64,000 bases of DNA from Pedobacter rhizosphaerae (GCF_900111155.1 NZ_FOGG01000005.1:1-64000), one strand, 5' to 3'. Numbered from the stretch's first letter, positions 10,064 through 18,942 are shown. The notes: generated from the letters alone by a model not told the origin. Program-made: numbers and translations.

Positions 10064-11017
10064 ATGGATTTTTTCAGAAAAACGGGTAAGGTTGCCATAG
10101 GAAGCAGGCTTCGGATGCTTACAGATAAAGTAACGGAAGATGGCGCTGAGATTTATAAGCTGTATGACATTGATATGCAACCTAAATGGTTTCCTGTTTT
10201 TTACTCACTATCACAGGGCGAGGATCAAACCATTACCGCTATAGCTAGGGCAATTGGTCATTCTCATCCTTCGGTAAGTAAAATTATTAGCGAAATGATA
10301 GACAAGGGTTATGTAGAAGAGAAAAAAGATCAGACCGATGGAAGAAGGACCCTGGTAACTTTATCTAAAAAGGGAAAAATAATTGCAGCAAAAATAGAAG
10401 ACCAACTGATAGACGTAAATGCAGCTGTTGAAGAATTGTCGGCACAGGCCACCAATGATCTTTGGCAGGCCATAGAAGAGTGGGAGTTTTTGTTGGAACA
10501 TAAAAGTTTATTAAAAAGAGTAATGGAAAAAAAGAAAGAAAGAAATAGCGAGTTGGTGAATATTGTCGAATTTGAACCTCAATATCAGGAAGTTTTTAAA
10601 GCCCTAAATGAAGAATGGATCTCCATCCATTTTGAAATGGAGGAATCGGATTATAAGGCATTAGATCATCCTCAGGAATATATCCTGGGTAGAGGAGGGT
10701 TTATTTTGGTTGCTTTATATGAGGGAGAACCGCTGGGGGTGTGTGCCATGATTAAAATGACCGATAGCGAATATGATTTTGAATTGGCTAAAATGGCTGT
10801 TTCACCAAAAGCGCAAGGCAAAAATATTGGCTTTTTACTGGCTTCTGCAGCGATTGAAAAGGTTAAAAGTATGGGGGCTAAGAAGATTTACCTGGAAAGT
10901 AATACCGTATTAAAACCTGCTATCAATTTATACCATAAACTGGGCTTTGAGAAAGTTGTTGGGAAGCCAACGCCCTACACCAGATGTAATATACAGATGG
11001 AATTAAAGCTAGCGTAA
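10064..11017 (+). CDS. Bifunctional MarR-type regulator and GNAT acetyltransferase
   Basis: 317 residues. The N-terminal half is a MarR winged helix (about residues 30-150: TITAIARAIGHSHPSVSKII as recognition helices, then DQTDGRRTLVTLSKKG as the wing). The C-terminal half is a GNAT domain (about 160-317) with the acetyl-CoA segment SPKAQGKNIGFLLASAAI and a YHKLGFEKV end. Such fusions are known in many bacteria; the acetyl acceptor is unknown. It is monocistronic with its own promoter and a likely operator. Its closest neighbours give no clue to the ligand. Confidence 0.92.
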   Translation: MDFFRKTGKVAIGSRLRMLTDKVTEDGAEIYKLYDIDMQPKWFPVFYSLSQGEDQTITAIARAIGHSHPSVSKIISEMIDKGYVEEKKDQTDGRRTLVTLSKKGKIIAAKIEDQLIDVNAAVEELSAQATNDLWQAIEEWEFLLEHKSLLKRVMEKKKERNSELVNIVEFEPQYQEVFKALNEEWISIHFEMEESDYKALDHPQEYILGRGGFILVALYEGEPLGVCAMIKMTDSEYDFELAKMAVSPKAQGKNIGFLLASAAIEKVKSMGAKKIYLESNTVLKPAINLYHKLGFEKVVGKPTPYTRCNIQMELKLA

Positions 11018-11154
11018 GGGGGGGATTTGCGAATTTTGATTTTAGATTTACGATTGCCTCGATGGTGCCAAAACTAGCATCGTTACTTCGGACTGGGTGC
11101 TGTAAGCTGAGGCAATCCCTATAATCAATTTAATTTTTTGAGATTTAAAATCGA

Positions 11155-11173
11155 AATAGCCCTTTCGGCTATT
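11155..11173 (-). terminator. Hairpin at the end of kdsB, overlapping its stop codon
   Basis: AATAGCC (11155-11161) pairs with GGCTATT (11167-11173) around a 5-base loop. The stop codon of kdsB (11169-11171) is inside the stem. A moderately T-rich run follows on the minus strand. Confidence 0.6.
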
Positions 11174-11924
11174 CTAATTTTAAAGCCTCCAGTAACTTAT
11201 TTAGCTTAAGCAAATCTTCAGGAGTATCAATAGCAACAGTTTCCAATTCCGTAATCTTGGTCTGGATATAAAAGCCATTCTCAATCCAGCGCAATTGTTC
11301 TAAGCTTTCTGCAACTTCCAAAGCGGAGGGAGGTAATTTGGTAATGGCCTTTAACGATTCGGTTCTATATCCATAAATACCAATATGCTTATAGAATCGA
11401 TGCTTTTCAGCCCAAACTCCAGGTTCTCCATTTCTTATAAAGGGAATGGGGCTCCGGCTAAAGTAAATTGCCCGGCCATTCACATCAATAACCACCTTAG
11501 GACTGTTGGGGTTGTAAACACTTTCCTGACTCTTGATTGGCTTAATTAAGGTGGCTAATTGTACCTTTTCTTCAGTAAAACAGCTTGCCAACAAATCAAT
11601 CTGTGCCGGTTCAATAAAAGGTTCATCGCCTTGTATATTAATTACAATGTCAAACTCCGGAAGTTTTTCTGCAACCTCTGCACAACGATCGGTACCGCTC
11701 TGGTGATTTGAATCTGTAAATACGAAATCTCCCCCAAATCTTTTCACTTCATCGGCAATTCTTTCATCATCAGTAGCAATAACCACTTTGGAAAGACTTG
11801 TTGCTTTTTTGGCTTGCTCATAAACCCGCTGAATCATGCTTTTTCCGGCGATGTCAACCAGAGGTTTTCCCGGGAAGCGGGTAGAGGCGTAGCGAGCGGG
11901 TATTATTCCGATAATTTTTGGCAT
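11169..11924 (-). CDS. kdsB: 3-deoxy-manno-octulosonate cytidylyltransferase (CMP-Kdo synthetase)
   Basis: 251 residues, the usual size. It activates Kdo with CTP for lipopolysaccharide synthesis. The nucleotide-binding start IIPARYASTRFPGKPL, the GTDRCAEV segment and INIQGDEPFIEP are family hallmarks. Upstream on the minus strand lie a TTTG and, 18 bases on, TTATTTTG (near 11957-11986), a fair promoter. It is the first of three minus-strand single genes (kdsB, deoxynucleoside kinase, trpS), each with its own spacing. Confidence 0.97.
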   Translation of the reverse strand: MPKIIGIIPARYASTRFPGKPLVDIAGKSMIQRVYEQAKKATSLSKVVIATDDERIADEVKRFGGDFVFTDSNHQSGTDRCAEVAEKLPEFDIVINIQGDEPFIEPAQIDLLASCFTEEKVQLATLIKPIKSQESVYNPNSPKVVIDVNGRAIYFSRSPIPFIRNGEPGVWAEKHRFYKHIGIYGYRTESLKAITKLPPSALEVAESLEQLRWIENGFYIQTKITELETVAIDTPEDLLKLNKLLEALKLE

Positions 11925-11986
11925 ATTTTGAGGTTAGAAGTCATGCAAAATAATAATCGCGTTCAATTTCGCAAAATATTAGGGTA

Positions 11987-12009
11987 GGATGAGCAAAAAA
12001 TACTCATCC
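11987..12009 (-). terminator. Terminator after the deoxynucleoside kinase gene
   Basis: GGATGAG (11987-11993) pairs with CTCATCC (12003-12009) around a 9-base AT loop. It lies 9 bases beyond the kinase stop. No long T-run follows, so it may be a weak terminator. Confidence 0.6.
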
Positions 12010-12017
12010 TTAAAAAG

Positions 12018-12632
12018 TTAAAATAATCCGTTAATCTCTGCCTCAATGGCTTGGATTACGGTTCCCAGATCTTCAGGATTGTTGGTGAAATCCAGTTTGT
12101 CTTTGTCTAAAATCAATAATTTGCCTAGGTCATACCCTTTTATCCAGGCTTCATATTTTTCATTTAGTTTAGAAAGGTAGTCGATGCGGATACCTGCTTC
12201 GTACTCTCTTCCTCTGCGTTGAATGTTATTAACCAGGGTAGGGACCGAGGCCCTCAGGTATACCAGTAAATCTGGTGGTTTGATAAAAGAGGTGATGTTA
12301 TCAAATATTGCCCTGTAATTGTCATGATCCCGGGTAGTCATCAGGGCCATATCGTGCAGGTTTTCTGCAAAAATATGTGCATCCTCATAAATGGTCCTGT
12401 CTTGAATAACATTACGGCTATTCTTTTCGATATCGTTGATCTGTTGGAAGCGGCTGTTTAAGAAGTAAATCTGTAAATTAAAGCTCCAACGCTTCATGTC
12501 GCTATAAAAATCCTCTAAATAAGGATTATTGTCTACTGCTTCATACAAAGCTTCCCAACCATAATTTTTAGCTAATAAACCGGTTAGGGTTGTTTTACCA
12601 GCACCAATATTTCCTACAATGGCTATGTGCAT
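12018..12632 (-). CDS. Deoxynucleoside kinase (deoxyadenosine/deoxyguanosine kinase family)
   Basis: 204 residues. It begins with a P-loop, GNIGAGKTTL, and has the QDRTIYEDAHIF segment with the conserved Asp-Arg and the Arg-rich LID (NIQRRGREYE) of the deoxyribonucleoside kinase family. It would phosphorylate salvaged deoxynucleosides to monophosphates. Substrate choice cannot be read from the sequence. The gap behind it holds an inverted repeat tract. Confidence 0.92.
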   Translation of the reverse strand: MHIAIVGNIGAGKTTLTGLLAKNYGWEALYEAVDNNPYLEDFYSDMKRWSFNLQIYFLNSRFQQINDIEKNSRNVIQDRTIYEDAHIFAENLHDMALMTTRDHDNYRAIFDNITSFIKPPDLLVYLRASVPTLVNNIQRRGREYEAGIRIDYLSKLNEKYEAWIKGYDLGKLLILDKDKLDFTNNPEDLGTVIQAIEAEINGLF

Positions 12633-12640
12633 CTTTCTGG

Positions 12641-12765
12641 GATTAGTGTTTGAGATATATGATTTGAGGATTGAGATCTTATAAATGGATTCAAGCTGAC
12701 GGTTAACGCTCTTTTGTAAATGATTAAACGCCTCAAATCTCCTATCTAATGTCTCAAATCTTCAT
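12641..12765. repeat. Inverted, heptamer-like tract between trpS and the kinase gene
   Basis: GATTTGAGG (12661-12669) is inverted at CCTCAAATC (12731-12739), and neighbouring TTTGAGAT and TCTCAAAT segments extend the symmetry. The tract lies just downstream of trpS on the minus strand. Confidence 0.65.
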
Positions 12766-13763
12766 TAAAAACTTTTAAATCCGATTAAACTTCGTACTTC
12801 TCTAATCGTTTTTTGTGCACTTTCACGCGCTTTTAGGGCACCATGCTTAGCCACTTGTCTTAAGTAGGTTTCATCTTTAGAAAGTTCCTCAATTCGCTCT
12901 CTGATTGGTGAATTGAAAACAATCATATCCTCTGCCAATTGCTTTTTCATATCACCATAACGGATTTGCATTTTGTTATATAACCCATCAAAATGTTCAA
13001 TAGTATCTGGCGTAGAAACAATTTTCATTAAATCGAATAGATTTTGAATAGCTTCTGGCTTTGCTTGGTTTTCTTCGGTCGGACCGCTATCACTCACTGC
13101 TCTAGCAACCTTTTTACGTATTACTTCAGGACTATCAGACAGATAGATGCAGTTTCCATCACCATCAGATTTGCTCATTTTTCCTTTTCCTTCCAGGCCA
13201 GGTACCTTAACTAAATTTTCTGCATAGTTAAATGCAAAAGATTCTGGGAAGAAATCTGCATTGTACATTCTGTTAAAACGGTTTCCGAAATTACGGGTCA
13301 TCTCCAAATGCTGTTCCTGATCCTTTCCTACAGGTACTTTGGTAGCACGGTGAATTAAAATATCTGCTGCCATCAGTGTTGGATAGGTAAGTAATCCGGC
13401 ATTGACATTGTCAGGATTTGATCTGATTTTCTCTTTGAATGAAGCACTTCTTTCCAATTCACCCAAATATGCATTCATATTCAGGTATAAATAAAGTTCC
13501 GAAACCTCTGGAACATCAGATTGCACATATATAGTGGTTTCTTCTGGATCAATTCCACAAGCTAAATATTCTACCAAAACGTGGCGTACATAGCCATGCA
13601 AATCGCCAGGAGTGGGGTGAGTTGTTAACGAATGAAGATCGGCAATAAAAAAATAGCAGTTATAATCATACTGCATCTTTACAAAATTGGTCACCGCACC
13701 AAAATAATTTCCTAAATGTAGCTTTCCTGTCGGCCTTATGCCGCTCACCACTGTTTCTTTCAT
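12765..13763 (-). CDS. trpS: Tryptophanyl-tRNA synthetase
   Basis: 332 residues, normal for the bacterial enzyme. It charges tRNA-Trp. The class I signatures are both present: KLHLGNYFG (HIGH equivalent, about residue 15) and GKMSKSDGD (KMSKS, about residue 200). It is divergent from the acyltransferase gene. I see only a weak promoter (TAATTTCG). Confidence 0.98.
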   Translation of the reverse strand: MKETVVSGIRPTGKLHLGNYFGAVTNFVKMQYDYNCYFFIADLHSLTTHPTPGDLHGYVRHVLVEYLACGIDPEETTIYVQSDVPEVSELYLYLNMNAYLGELERSASFKEKIRSNPDNVNAGLLTYPTLMAADILIHRATKVPVGKDQEQHLEMTRNFGNRFNRMYNADFFPESFAFNYAENLVKVPGLEGKGKMSKSDGDGNCIYLSDSPEVIRKKVARAVSDSGPTEENQAKPEAIQNLFDLMKIVSTPDTIEHFDGLYNKMQIRYGDMKKQLAEDMIVFNSPIRERIEELSKDETYLRQVAKHGALKARESAQKTIREVRSLIGFKSF

Positions 13764-13837
13764 AATGGCACGAAATTAAAAATAAATTAGATTATACAGT
13801 TAATTTAATTGTGAGAATATCTGTAGTTTTTAAATGG

Positions 13838-13890
13838 CAGATTTCAGTTTCATACGGTTAACTGCGAACTGAAATCTGATAACTGAAAAT
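13838..13890. repeat. Twelve-base inverted repeat between divergent trpS and the acyltransferase gene
   Basis: CAGATTTCAGTT (13838-13849) is perfectly inverted at AACTGAAATCTG (13867-13878), followed by ATAACTGAAAAT. The wording is close to the CAGTTAGCAGTT units at 9 kb. It is one of the few such tracts in a divergent gap. Confidence 0.7.
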
Positions 13891-13896
13891 ATTTTC

Positions 13897-13904
13897 TATT
13901 TTTG
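13897..13904 (+). promoter_or_regulatory. -7 promoter box for the acyltransferase-gatC genes
   Basis: TATTTTTG, an exact TAnnTTTG match, 14 bases before the ATG. No good TTTG lies 19 bases upstream. Confidence 0.6.
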
Positions 13905-13918
13905 GTTATCTATAATCT

Positions 13919-14644
13919 ATGACTTTATTTTTTAAACGCATCCATCGGGCTTGGTTTTTGTTCTGGATCTTGTTTTTTTTCATGCTCTTCTATCCCGTTT
14001 ACTACTTTACCTCAAGGAAGCAGCGTTATTATGGTATTTTAAATTACTTCAGGAAGCTCAATAGTTTTTTTCCAAGTTTGCTGTCGGGCGTTTTTTATAG
14101 CTATCATTTCGAGGAAAAACTAGACCGGAAGCAAACTTATATTTACTGTGCCAATCATTCGTCAAATTTGGATATTATGGTTTTTTGCATCATGGCCCAT
14201 GGTAAGTATCATTTTATGGGGAAGGATGAATTATTAAGGAACCCTATTCTAAAGATATTTTTTAGTACGATTGATATTGCGGTAAACCGGGAAAGTAAAA
14301 TTTCGGCCTTTAGGGCATTTAAAAAAGCTGGCGATAACCTGGAACTCGGAATGACTTTGGTTATTTTTCCAGAAGGAAAGATTGATGTCCATTATCCGCC
14401 AAAGCTTGGAGAGTTTAAAAATGGTCCATTTCGTTTGGCCATTGATAAAAATATTCCATTGGTTCCGGTAACAATCGCTAATATTTGGCAAATCAGCTGG
14501 GACGACGGCGGAAAGTATGGAAGTAAGCCAGGGATTTGCGATATTTACATCCACAAACCGATAGATACAACAGGTTTATCAGCAGATGATGCCGATGAAC
14601 TAAAAGATAAAGTTTTTAAATTAATTGACAGTAAATTAGTATAA
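13919..14644 (+). CDS. 1-acyl-sn-glycerol-3-phosphate acyltransferase (PlsC family)
   Basis: 241 residues with a hydrophobic N-terminal segment (about residues 12-30) that anchors it in the inner membrane. The acyltransferase motifs are clear: H-S-S-N-L-D as the HX4D catalytic box (about residue 80) and VIFPEGKID as the second. It would make phosphatidic acid for phospholipid synthesis. It ends two bases before gatC starts, so the two are co-transcribed. Confidence 0.93.
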   Translation: MTLFFKRIHRAWFLFWILFFFMLFYPVYYFTSRKQRYYGILNYFRKLNSFFPSLLSGVFYSYHFEEKLDRKQTYIYCANHSSNLDIMVFCIMAHGKYHFMGKDELLRNPILKIFFSTIDIAVNRESKISAFRAFKKAGDNLELGMTLVIFPEGKIDVHYPPKLGEFKNGPFRLAIDKNIPLVPVTIANIWQISWDDGGKYGSKPGICDIYIHKPIDTTGLSADDADELKDKVFKLIDSKLV

Positions 14645-14646
14645 GT

Positions 14647-14937
14647 ATGAATTTAGATGCACAAACCATTCACAAGATAGCCGATTTGGCCAGAATTCAT
14701 ATTGATGAGCAGGAGGTGGATACGTTGATTCCAGAAATGAATAAAATATTGTCATTTATGGAGAAGTTAAACGAATTGGATACCACATCGGTTAAGCCTT
14801 TGGTTTACATGAATGAATCTGTGAATATTTGGCGTGAAGACGTTGTTAAACAGGAGATTTCAACAGCTGATGGACTTAAAAACTCGGCAAAACACACCGA
14901 TCAATTCTTTATGGTTCCTAAAATTATCGAAAAGTAA
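14647..14937 (+). CDS. gatC: Aspartyl/glutamyl-tRNA amidotransferase subunit C
   Basis: 96 residues, the normal size. GatC is the small belt that holds GatA and GatB together when they convert Glu-tRNA-Gln or Asp-tRNA-Asn. Typical segments are IADLARIHIDEQEVD at the start and FMEKLNELDTT and KNSAKHTDQFFMVPKIIE at the end. gatA and gatB are not in the window, which is common because the subunits are often scattered. Confidence 0.95.
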   Translation: MNLDAQTIHKIADLARIHIDEQEVDTLIPEMNKILSFMEKLNELDTTSVKPLVYMNESVNIWREDVVKQEISTADGLKNSAKHTDQFFMVPKIIEK

Positions 14938-15001
14938 TTCGGTAATTTTATACTATCACTGTAACATCCTTAACCTTGTGATTGTCTAAAAAAGAAAAAA
15001 C

Positions 15002-15766
15002 ATGCAGAAACCAATCATCACAATCAAAGAAATTGGTCGTAAATACGTTATCGGCACCGAGGTCATTCATGCGCTTAAATCCGTTTCTTTAGATATCCGT
15101 AAGGGGGAGTTCGTAGCTTTAATGGGGCCCTCAGGCTCGGGTAAATCTACATTGATGAATATTCTGGGATGTTTAGATACGCCAACAAGTGGTTCATATG
15201 TACTTAACGGTACTGATGTAAGCCACATGAGCCAGGATGCTTTAGCTGAAGTTCGTAATAAAGAGATTGGTTTTGTGTTTCAAACGTTTAACTTATTACC
15301 GCGTTCTACCTCTCTGGATAACGTGGCGCTACCACTAATTTATGCCGGATATAGCCGCAAAGTAAGAGAGCAGAAAGCAAAAGCTGCGCTGGAGAGCGTT
15401 AATTTGGGCAACCGGATGGACCATAAGCCCAATGAGCTTTCGGGTGGGCAGAGACAGCGTGTTGCTGTAGCCAGGGCATTAATTAATGATCCTTCCATTA
15501 TCCTTGCGGATGAGCCAACCGGTAACCTTGATACCAAAACTTCTATTGAAATTATGGGGTTATTGGAAGAAATTCACAGCAGAGGAAATACCATCATCTT
15601 GGTTACTCACGAGGAAGACATTGCACAACATGCCCATCGGATTGTACGTATGCGTGATGGATTAATTGAAAATGATTATGCCAATACCGACGTAAAATCA
15701 GTCTCTCCAAGGCTTCAGGCTTTAAACGAAAGTGGAAGCGACTGGGAAAAAATAAATCAAAAATAG
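15002..15766 (+). CDS. ABC transporter ATP-binding protein (MacB/LolD type)
   Basis: 254 residues. Walker A is GPSGSGKST, the signature is LSGGQRQR, Walker B is [12 protein letters not shown], and the switch His is in VTHEE. The sequence looks like the ATPases that work with MacB/FtsX-type permeases in lipoprotein release or peptide and drug export. No permease is adjacent; a MacB-like permease without an ATPase lies 3.3 kb downstream on the same strand and could be its partner. Confidence 0.93.
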   Translation: MQKPIITIKEIGRKYVIGTEVIHALKSVSLDIRKGEFVALMGPSGSGKSTLMNILGCLDTPTSGSYVLNGTDVSHMSQDALAEVRNKEIGFVFQTFNLLPRSTSLDNVALPLIYAGYSRKVREQKAKAALESVNLGNRMDHKPNELSGGQRQRVAVARALINDPSIILADEPTGNLDTKTSIEIMGLLEEIHSRGNTIILVTHEEDIAQHAHRIVRMRDGLIENDYANTDVKSVSPRLQALNESGSDWEKINQK

Positions 15767-15837
15767 GTTTTAGGGTGTAGGATTACGGGTTTAAGACTTT
15801 GGTATACTATATTCGTGTTCTTACCTAAAAATAACTG

Positions 15838-16386
15838 ATGAAAATCTATACTAAAACAGGAGATAAGGGGCAAACTTCTTTAATTGGAGGTACCCGAGTG
15901 CCCAAGTATCATTTGCGTATTGAGAGCTACGGGACGGTTGACGAGCTGAATTCTTACATTGGATTAATTATGTGTCAGGCAATTGATCCACACCATCAAA
16001 AAATGCTAAAAGAGATTCAGGACCGGCTGTTTACAGTTGGCGCTTCTCTTGCTGCTGATCCGGAAAAATCTAAAATGAAAATCCCTGACCTGCATGAGGA
16101 AGATGTTACGATTTTAGAAAACGAGATGGATGCCATGAATGAAGTATTGCCCGCATTAAAGCACTTTGTATTGCCTGGTGGAAATACTGTAGTATCTTAC
16201 TGCCATATTGCCCGTTGTGTATGTAGAAGAGCTGAGCGATTGACCGTAGAATTAGCAGAAAATAGCTTTGTAGATGAGCGTGTAACAATATATTTAAACC
16301 GTTTAAGCGATTATTTGTTTGTTTTGGCACGAAAACTGACGCTTGATTCAGAGGTGGAAGAAAACATTTGGATTCCACGTGTGTAA
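15838..16386 (+). CDS. Cob(I)yrinic acid a,c-diamide adenosyltransferase, PduO type
   Basis: 182 residues. It transfers adenosyl from ATP to cob(I)alamin to give adenosylcobalamin. Family marks are the N-terminal IYTKTGDKGQTSLIGGTRV and, in the C-terminal helix, CRRAERLTVEL and YLNRLSDYLFVLAR. No cobalamin synthesis genes are near. Possible users in the window are the CarH-like regulator at 30.8 kb and, if it binds B12, the radical SAM protein at 61.9 kb. Confidence 0.95.
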   Translation: MKIYTKTGDKGQTSLIGGTRVPKYHLRIESYGTVDELNSYIGLIMCQAIDPHHQKMLKEIQDRLFTVGASLAADPEKSKMKIPDLHEEDVTILENEMDAMNEVLPALKHFVLPGGNTVVSYCHIARCVCRRAERLTVELAENSFVDERVTIYLNRLSDYLFVLARKLTLDSEVEENIWIPRV

Positions 16387-16401
16387 TAGTTGAAAAATAA
16401 G

Positions 16402-16433
16402 TTTGTTTTGCTCAGAAATTTTAATATACTTTG
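16402..16433 (+). promoter_or_regulatory. Probable promoter of the DUF2795 gene
   Basis: TTTG at 16402-16405 and ATACTTTG at 16426-16433, 20 bases apart; the second box is one base off consensus (AT for TA). Confidence 0.45.
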
Positions 16434-16471
16434 CGCAATATTAAGAAAGAGAATTTAATTGAATTGATAAT

Positions 16472-16693
16472 ATGTATTGGACATTAGAATTAGCATCGCA
16501 CTTGGAAGACGCTCCATGGCCTGCAACTAAAGACGAATTAATCGATTATGGAATCCGCTCTGGTGCACCAGTTGAAGTTATTGAGAACTTACAGGCATTA
16601 GAAGATGATGGCGAACCTTATGAAACCATTGAGGAAATTTGGCCGGATTATCCAACTAAAGAAGATTTCTTCTTTAATGAGGATGAATATTAA
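16472..16693 (+). CDS. DUF2795 domain protein
   Basis: 73 residues, very acidic, starting MYWTLELASHLEDAPWPATK and containing ELIDYGIRSGAPVEVIENL. This is the small DUF2795 fold, highly conserved in Bacteroidota and of unknown function. A strong terminator follows, so it is a short monocistronic transcript. Confidence 0.9.
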   Translation: MYWTLELASHLEDAPWPATKDELIDYGIRSGAPVEVIENLQALEDDGEPYETIEEIWPDYPTKEDFFFNEDEY

Positions 16694-16712
16694 GAGAACA
16701 TAATTCAAAGAG

Positions 16713-16743
16713 AGCCTTCTGATAAAGTCAGAAGGCTTTTTTA
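16713..16743 (+). terminator. Terminator after the DUF2795 gene
   Basis: AGCCTTCTGA (16713-16722) pairs perfectly with TCAGAAGGCT (16728-16737), 5-base loop, then a T-run. Confidence 0.95.
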
Positions 16744-16854
16744 TTATCCCGTATTTTTCCTCTTTTTTATATTCGTTTGATTTCTTTACATTTTCTAAAC
16801 AAAATTTGAAGGATGGGTGTTAATAGTTCAATATTTACTTAAAGAATTAACACT

Positions 16855-17013
16855 ATGGGAAATTTATTGTATTTAGTCGCAGTAGTATTGGTTATACTAT
16901 GGGTGATCGGATTTATATTCCACGGCTTCGGCGATGTAGGCGGTATAATCCATGTTTTATTAGTAATCGCAGTAATTGCCATTCTGCTTAAAGTAATCGG
17001 CAGGGCGGCTTAA
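16855..17013 (+). CDS. Small lmo0937-type membrane protein
   Basis: A 52-residue protein (ATG at 16855, TAA at 17011) starting MGNLLYLVAVVLVILWVIGF with a second hydrophobic stretch IIHVLLVIAVIAILLKVIG. Two membrane helices with a short His/Gly turn (FHGFGDVGG) match the lmo0937 family seen in many bacteria, often linked with stress. It has its own terminator. Confidence 0.9.
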   Translation: MGNLLYLVAVVLVILWVIGFIFHGFGDVGGIIHVLLVIAVIAILLKVIGRAA

Positions 17014-17017
17014 AAAT

Positions 17018-17050
17018 AAAAAAGCCCTTTAAAATTTAAAGGGCTTTTTT
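17018..17050. terminator. Bidirectional terminator shared by the small membrane protein gene and ispD
   Basis: AAAAGCCCTTT and its complement AAAGGGCTTTT form a stem with A/T tracts on both sides. On the minus strand the stem begins inside the coding sequence: the last codons of ispD (Lys-Lys-Ala-Leu-stop) are the first arm. Confidence 0.93.
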
Positions 17051-17710
17051 GTTGATCAATATTTCTGCCAAATCGAGATCTGTTGGGTAAGTGATCTTAA
17101 TGTTGTTTTTATCTCCTTCTACTAAATTTATCAATACACCATCTTGTTCAGCCACACTGGCATCGTCAGTAAACAGGGGAGTAAAAGGCTGTAAATATGC
17201 TTTTTTTATTTGTTGCAGATTAAAGGTTTGCGGGGTTTGAATGAGGTAAAAGTCTTCCCGGTTAACCGCTTCCGTATAAGCCCCCTTTATTTTTCTAATG
17301 CTATCGGTGGGCTTAACCGCCGCTACAGCATTCCCTTTTTCGGCAGTGGCGTAATAGCAAGAATCAATGAGTGCTTTAGAAACAAGCGGCCTTACGGCAT
17401 CGTGTATCGCTACCAGGCCTTCACCATCAATTTGGTCTAAAGCGCTTTTAACCGAATAGAACCTTTCCTTTCCTCCATCAATTACCTCATGCGGAATTTG
17501 GAAATTAAATTCTTTACATAGATTAAGCCAGTTCTGATGTTGATCTGTATTTAATACTAAAAATATTTTAGGCTGAGATTCGCTTTGTGCAAAAGCTTTG
17601 ATGGTATGCATTAACACAGGGAGGTTGTTAAGCAACAGGAATTGTTTTGGGGTTTCAGTCTGCATTCGGTTTCCTGAACCTCCAGCTACAATTATAGCGT
17701 AGTTTTTCAT
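17036..17710 (-). CDS. ispD: 2-C-methyl-D-erythritol 4-phosphate cytidylyltransferase
   Basis: 224 residues, close to the family norm. It makes CDP-methylerythritol in the non-mevalonate isoprenoid pathway. The nucleotide-binding AGGSGNRM lacks only the usual spacing variants; DAVRPLV, LIQTPQTF and FTDDASVAE are present. It supplies isoprenoid precursors that the CrtB-family enzyme and IPP isomerase at 31.7-33 kb would use. Its 3' end doubles as half of a terminator. Confidence 0.96.
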   Translation of the reverse strand: MKNYAIIVAGGSGNRMQTETPKQFLLLNNLPVLMHTIKAFAQSESQPKIFLVLNTDQHQNWLNLCKEFNFQIPHEVIDGGKERFYSVKSALDQIDGEGLVAIHDAVRPLVSKALIDSCYYATAEKGNAVAAVKPTDSIRKIKGAYTEAVNREDFYLIQTPQTFNLQQIKKAYLQPFTPLFTDDASVAEQDGVLINLVEGDKNNIKITYPTDLDLAEILINKKAL

Positions 17711-17713
17711 ATT

Positions 17714-17778
17714 GTAGTATCAAGATACAAGTATCAAGTAGCAAGATTTGTGCTTGATACTTGATACTCACTACTTGA
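17714..17778. repeat. Inverted AGTATCA-type heptamer tract between queA and ispD
   Basis: CAAGTATCAAG (17728-17738) is perfectly inverted at CTTGATACTTG (17753-17763), each arm extended by further heptamers (GTAGTATCAAGATA; ATACTCACTACTTG). It lies downstream of queA. Confidence 0.85.
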
Positions 17779-17784
17779 ATCCAA

Positions 17785-18834
17785 TTATATAATTAGCATG
17801 GCATCGCCGTAGCTATAGAATTTATATTTTTCCTTAACCGCTACTTCGTATGCATTCATTACATTCTCATAGCCACCAAAAGCACTGATCATCATTAACA
17901 GTGTTGATTCTGGGGTGTGGAAGTTGGTAATCATTGAATTAGCAATACTGAAATCATATGGAGGGAAGATAAACTTACTTGTCCAGTCGTTTGCAGCTTT
18001 TAACGTTCTGTTAGCCGAAACCGCAGATTCGATAGCTCTCATTGAAGTTGTACCAACGGCACAAACTTTTCTCTTATCTGCAATACCTTTATTTACAATA
18101 TCCGCATCTTTCTGTTCGATGATAAATTGCTCAGAATCCATTTTGTGTTTGGTTAAATCTTCAACCTCTACCGTTCTGAAAGTTCCCAATCCTACGTGAA
18201 GGGTAACTTCTGCAAAGTTGATTCCTTTAAGTTCTAGGCGTTTCATTAATTCACGGCTAAAGTGCAATCCGGCAGTAGGAGCTGCAACTGCACCTTCATG
18301 CTTAGCAAAGATGGTTTGGTAACGTTCTTTATCTTCAGCAGTAGCTTTACGTTTAATGTATTTAGGAAGTGGAGTTTCACCTAAGATCTCTACATTTCTT
18401 CTAAACTCTTCGTCGGTACCTTCAAACAAGAAACGAATCGTACGTCCGCGTGAAGTTGTGTTGTCAACAACTTCAGCAACTAATAGATCGTCATCACCAA
18501 AATATAATTTATTACCCACACGGATTTTACGAGCAGGATCCACAAGAACATCCCAAAGACGTAATTCTTTGTTTAACTCACGTAACAAGAAAACTTCGAT
18601 GGTTGCACCAGTTTTTTCTTTATTGCCATATAAACGGGCAGGGAAAACTTTGGTGTTGTTTAATATCATAACATCCTGGTCATCAAAATAACCTAAAACG
18701 TCTTTGAAAATTTTATGTTCAATTTTTCCGCTGTCTTTGTGTAAAACCATCAAACGTGCTTCATCGCGTTCTTCTGATGGGTTGTGCGCTACAAGTGACT
18801 CGGGTAAGTTGAATTTGAATTGTGATAATTTCAT
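17785..18834 (-). CDS. queA: S-adenosylmethionine:tRNA ribosyltransferase-isomerase
   Basis: 349 residues, the usual length. It builds epoxyqueuosine on tRNA from preQ1. Typical segments: [19 protein letters not shown] at the start, [32 protein letters not shown] and [16 protein letters not shown]. The next enzyme of the pathway, QueG, is coded at 49.9 kb. Confidence 0.97.
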   Translation of the reverse strand: MKLSQFKFNLPESLVAHNPSEERDEARLMVLHKDSGKIEHKIFKDVLGYFDDQDVMILNNTKVFPARLYGNKEKTGATIEVFLLRELNKELRLWDVLVDPARKIRVGNKLYFGDDDLLVAEVVDNTTSRGRTIRFLFEGTDEEFRRNVEILGETPLPKYIKRKATAEDKERYQTIFAKHEGAVAAPTAGLHFSRELMKRLELKGINFAEVTLHVGLGTFRTVEVEDLTKHKMDSEQFIIEQKDADIVNKGIADKRKVCAVGTTSMRAIESAVSANRTLKAANDWTSKFIFPPYDFSIANSMITNFHTPESTLLMMISAFGGYENVMNAYEVAVKEKYKFYSYGDAMLII

Positions 18835-18856
18835 TCCTGATGAATTTTTTGAGGTG

Positions 18857-18864
18857 CAAAAATA
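18857..18864 (-). promoter_or_regulatory. -7 promoter box for queA
   Basis: TATTTTTG on the minus strand, an exact match, about 23 bases before the ATG. The upstream box is weak. Confidence 0.6.
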
Positions 18865-18942
18865 CGAATTTAATTTTTCTTTTTAGTATTTTATCAAACG
18901 CTTTTAGACTAAATAATGTTTTGGAGGTGTACAGGTCAAAAT

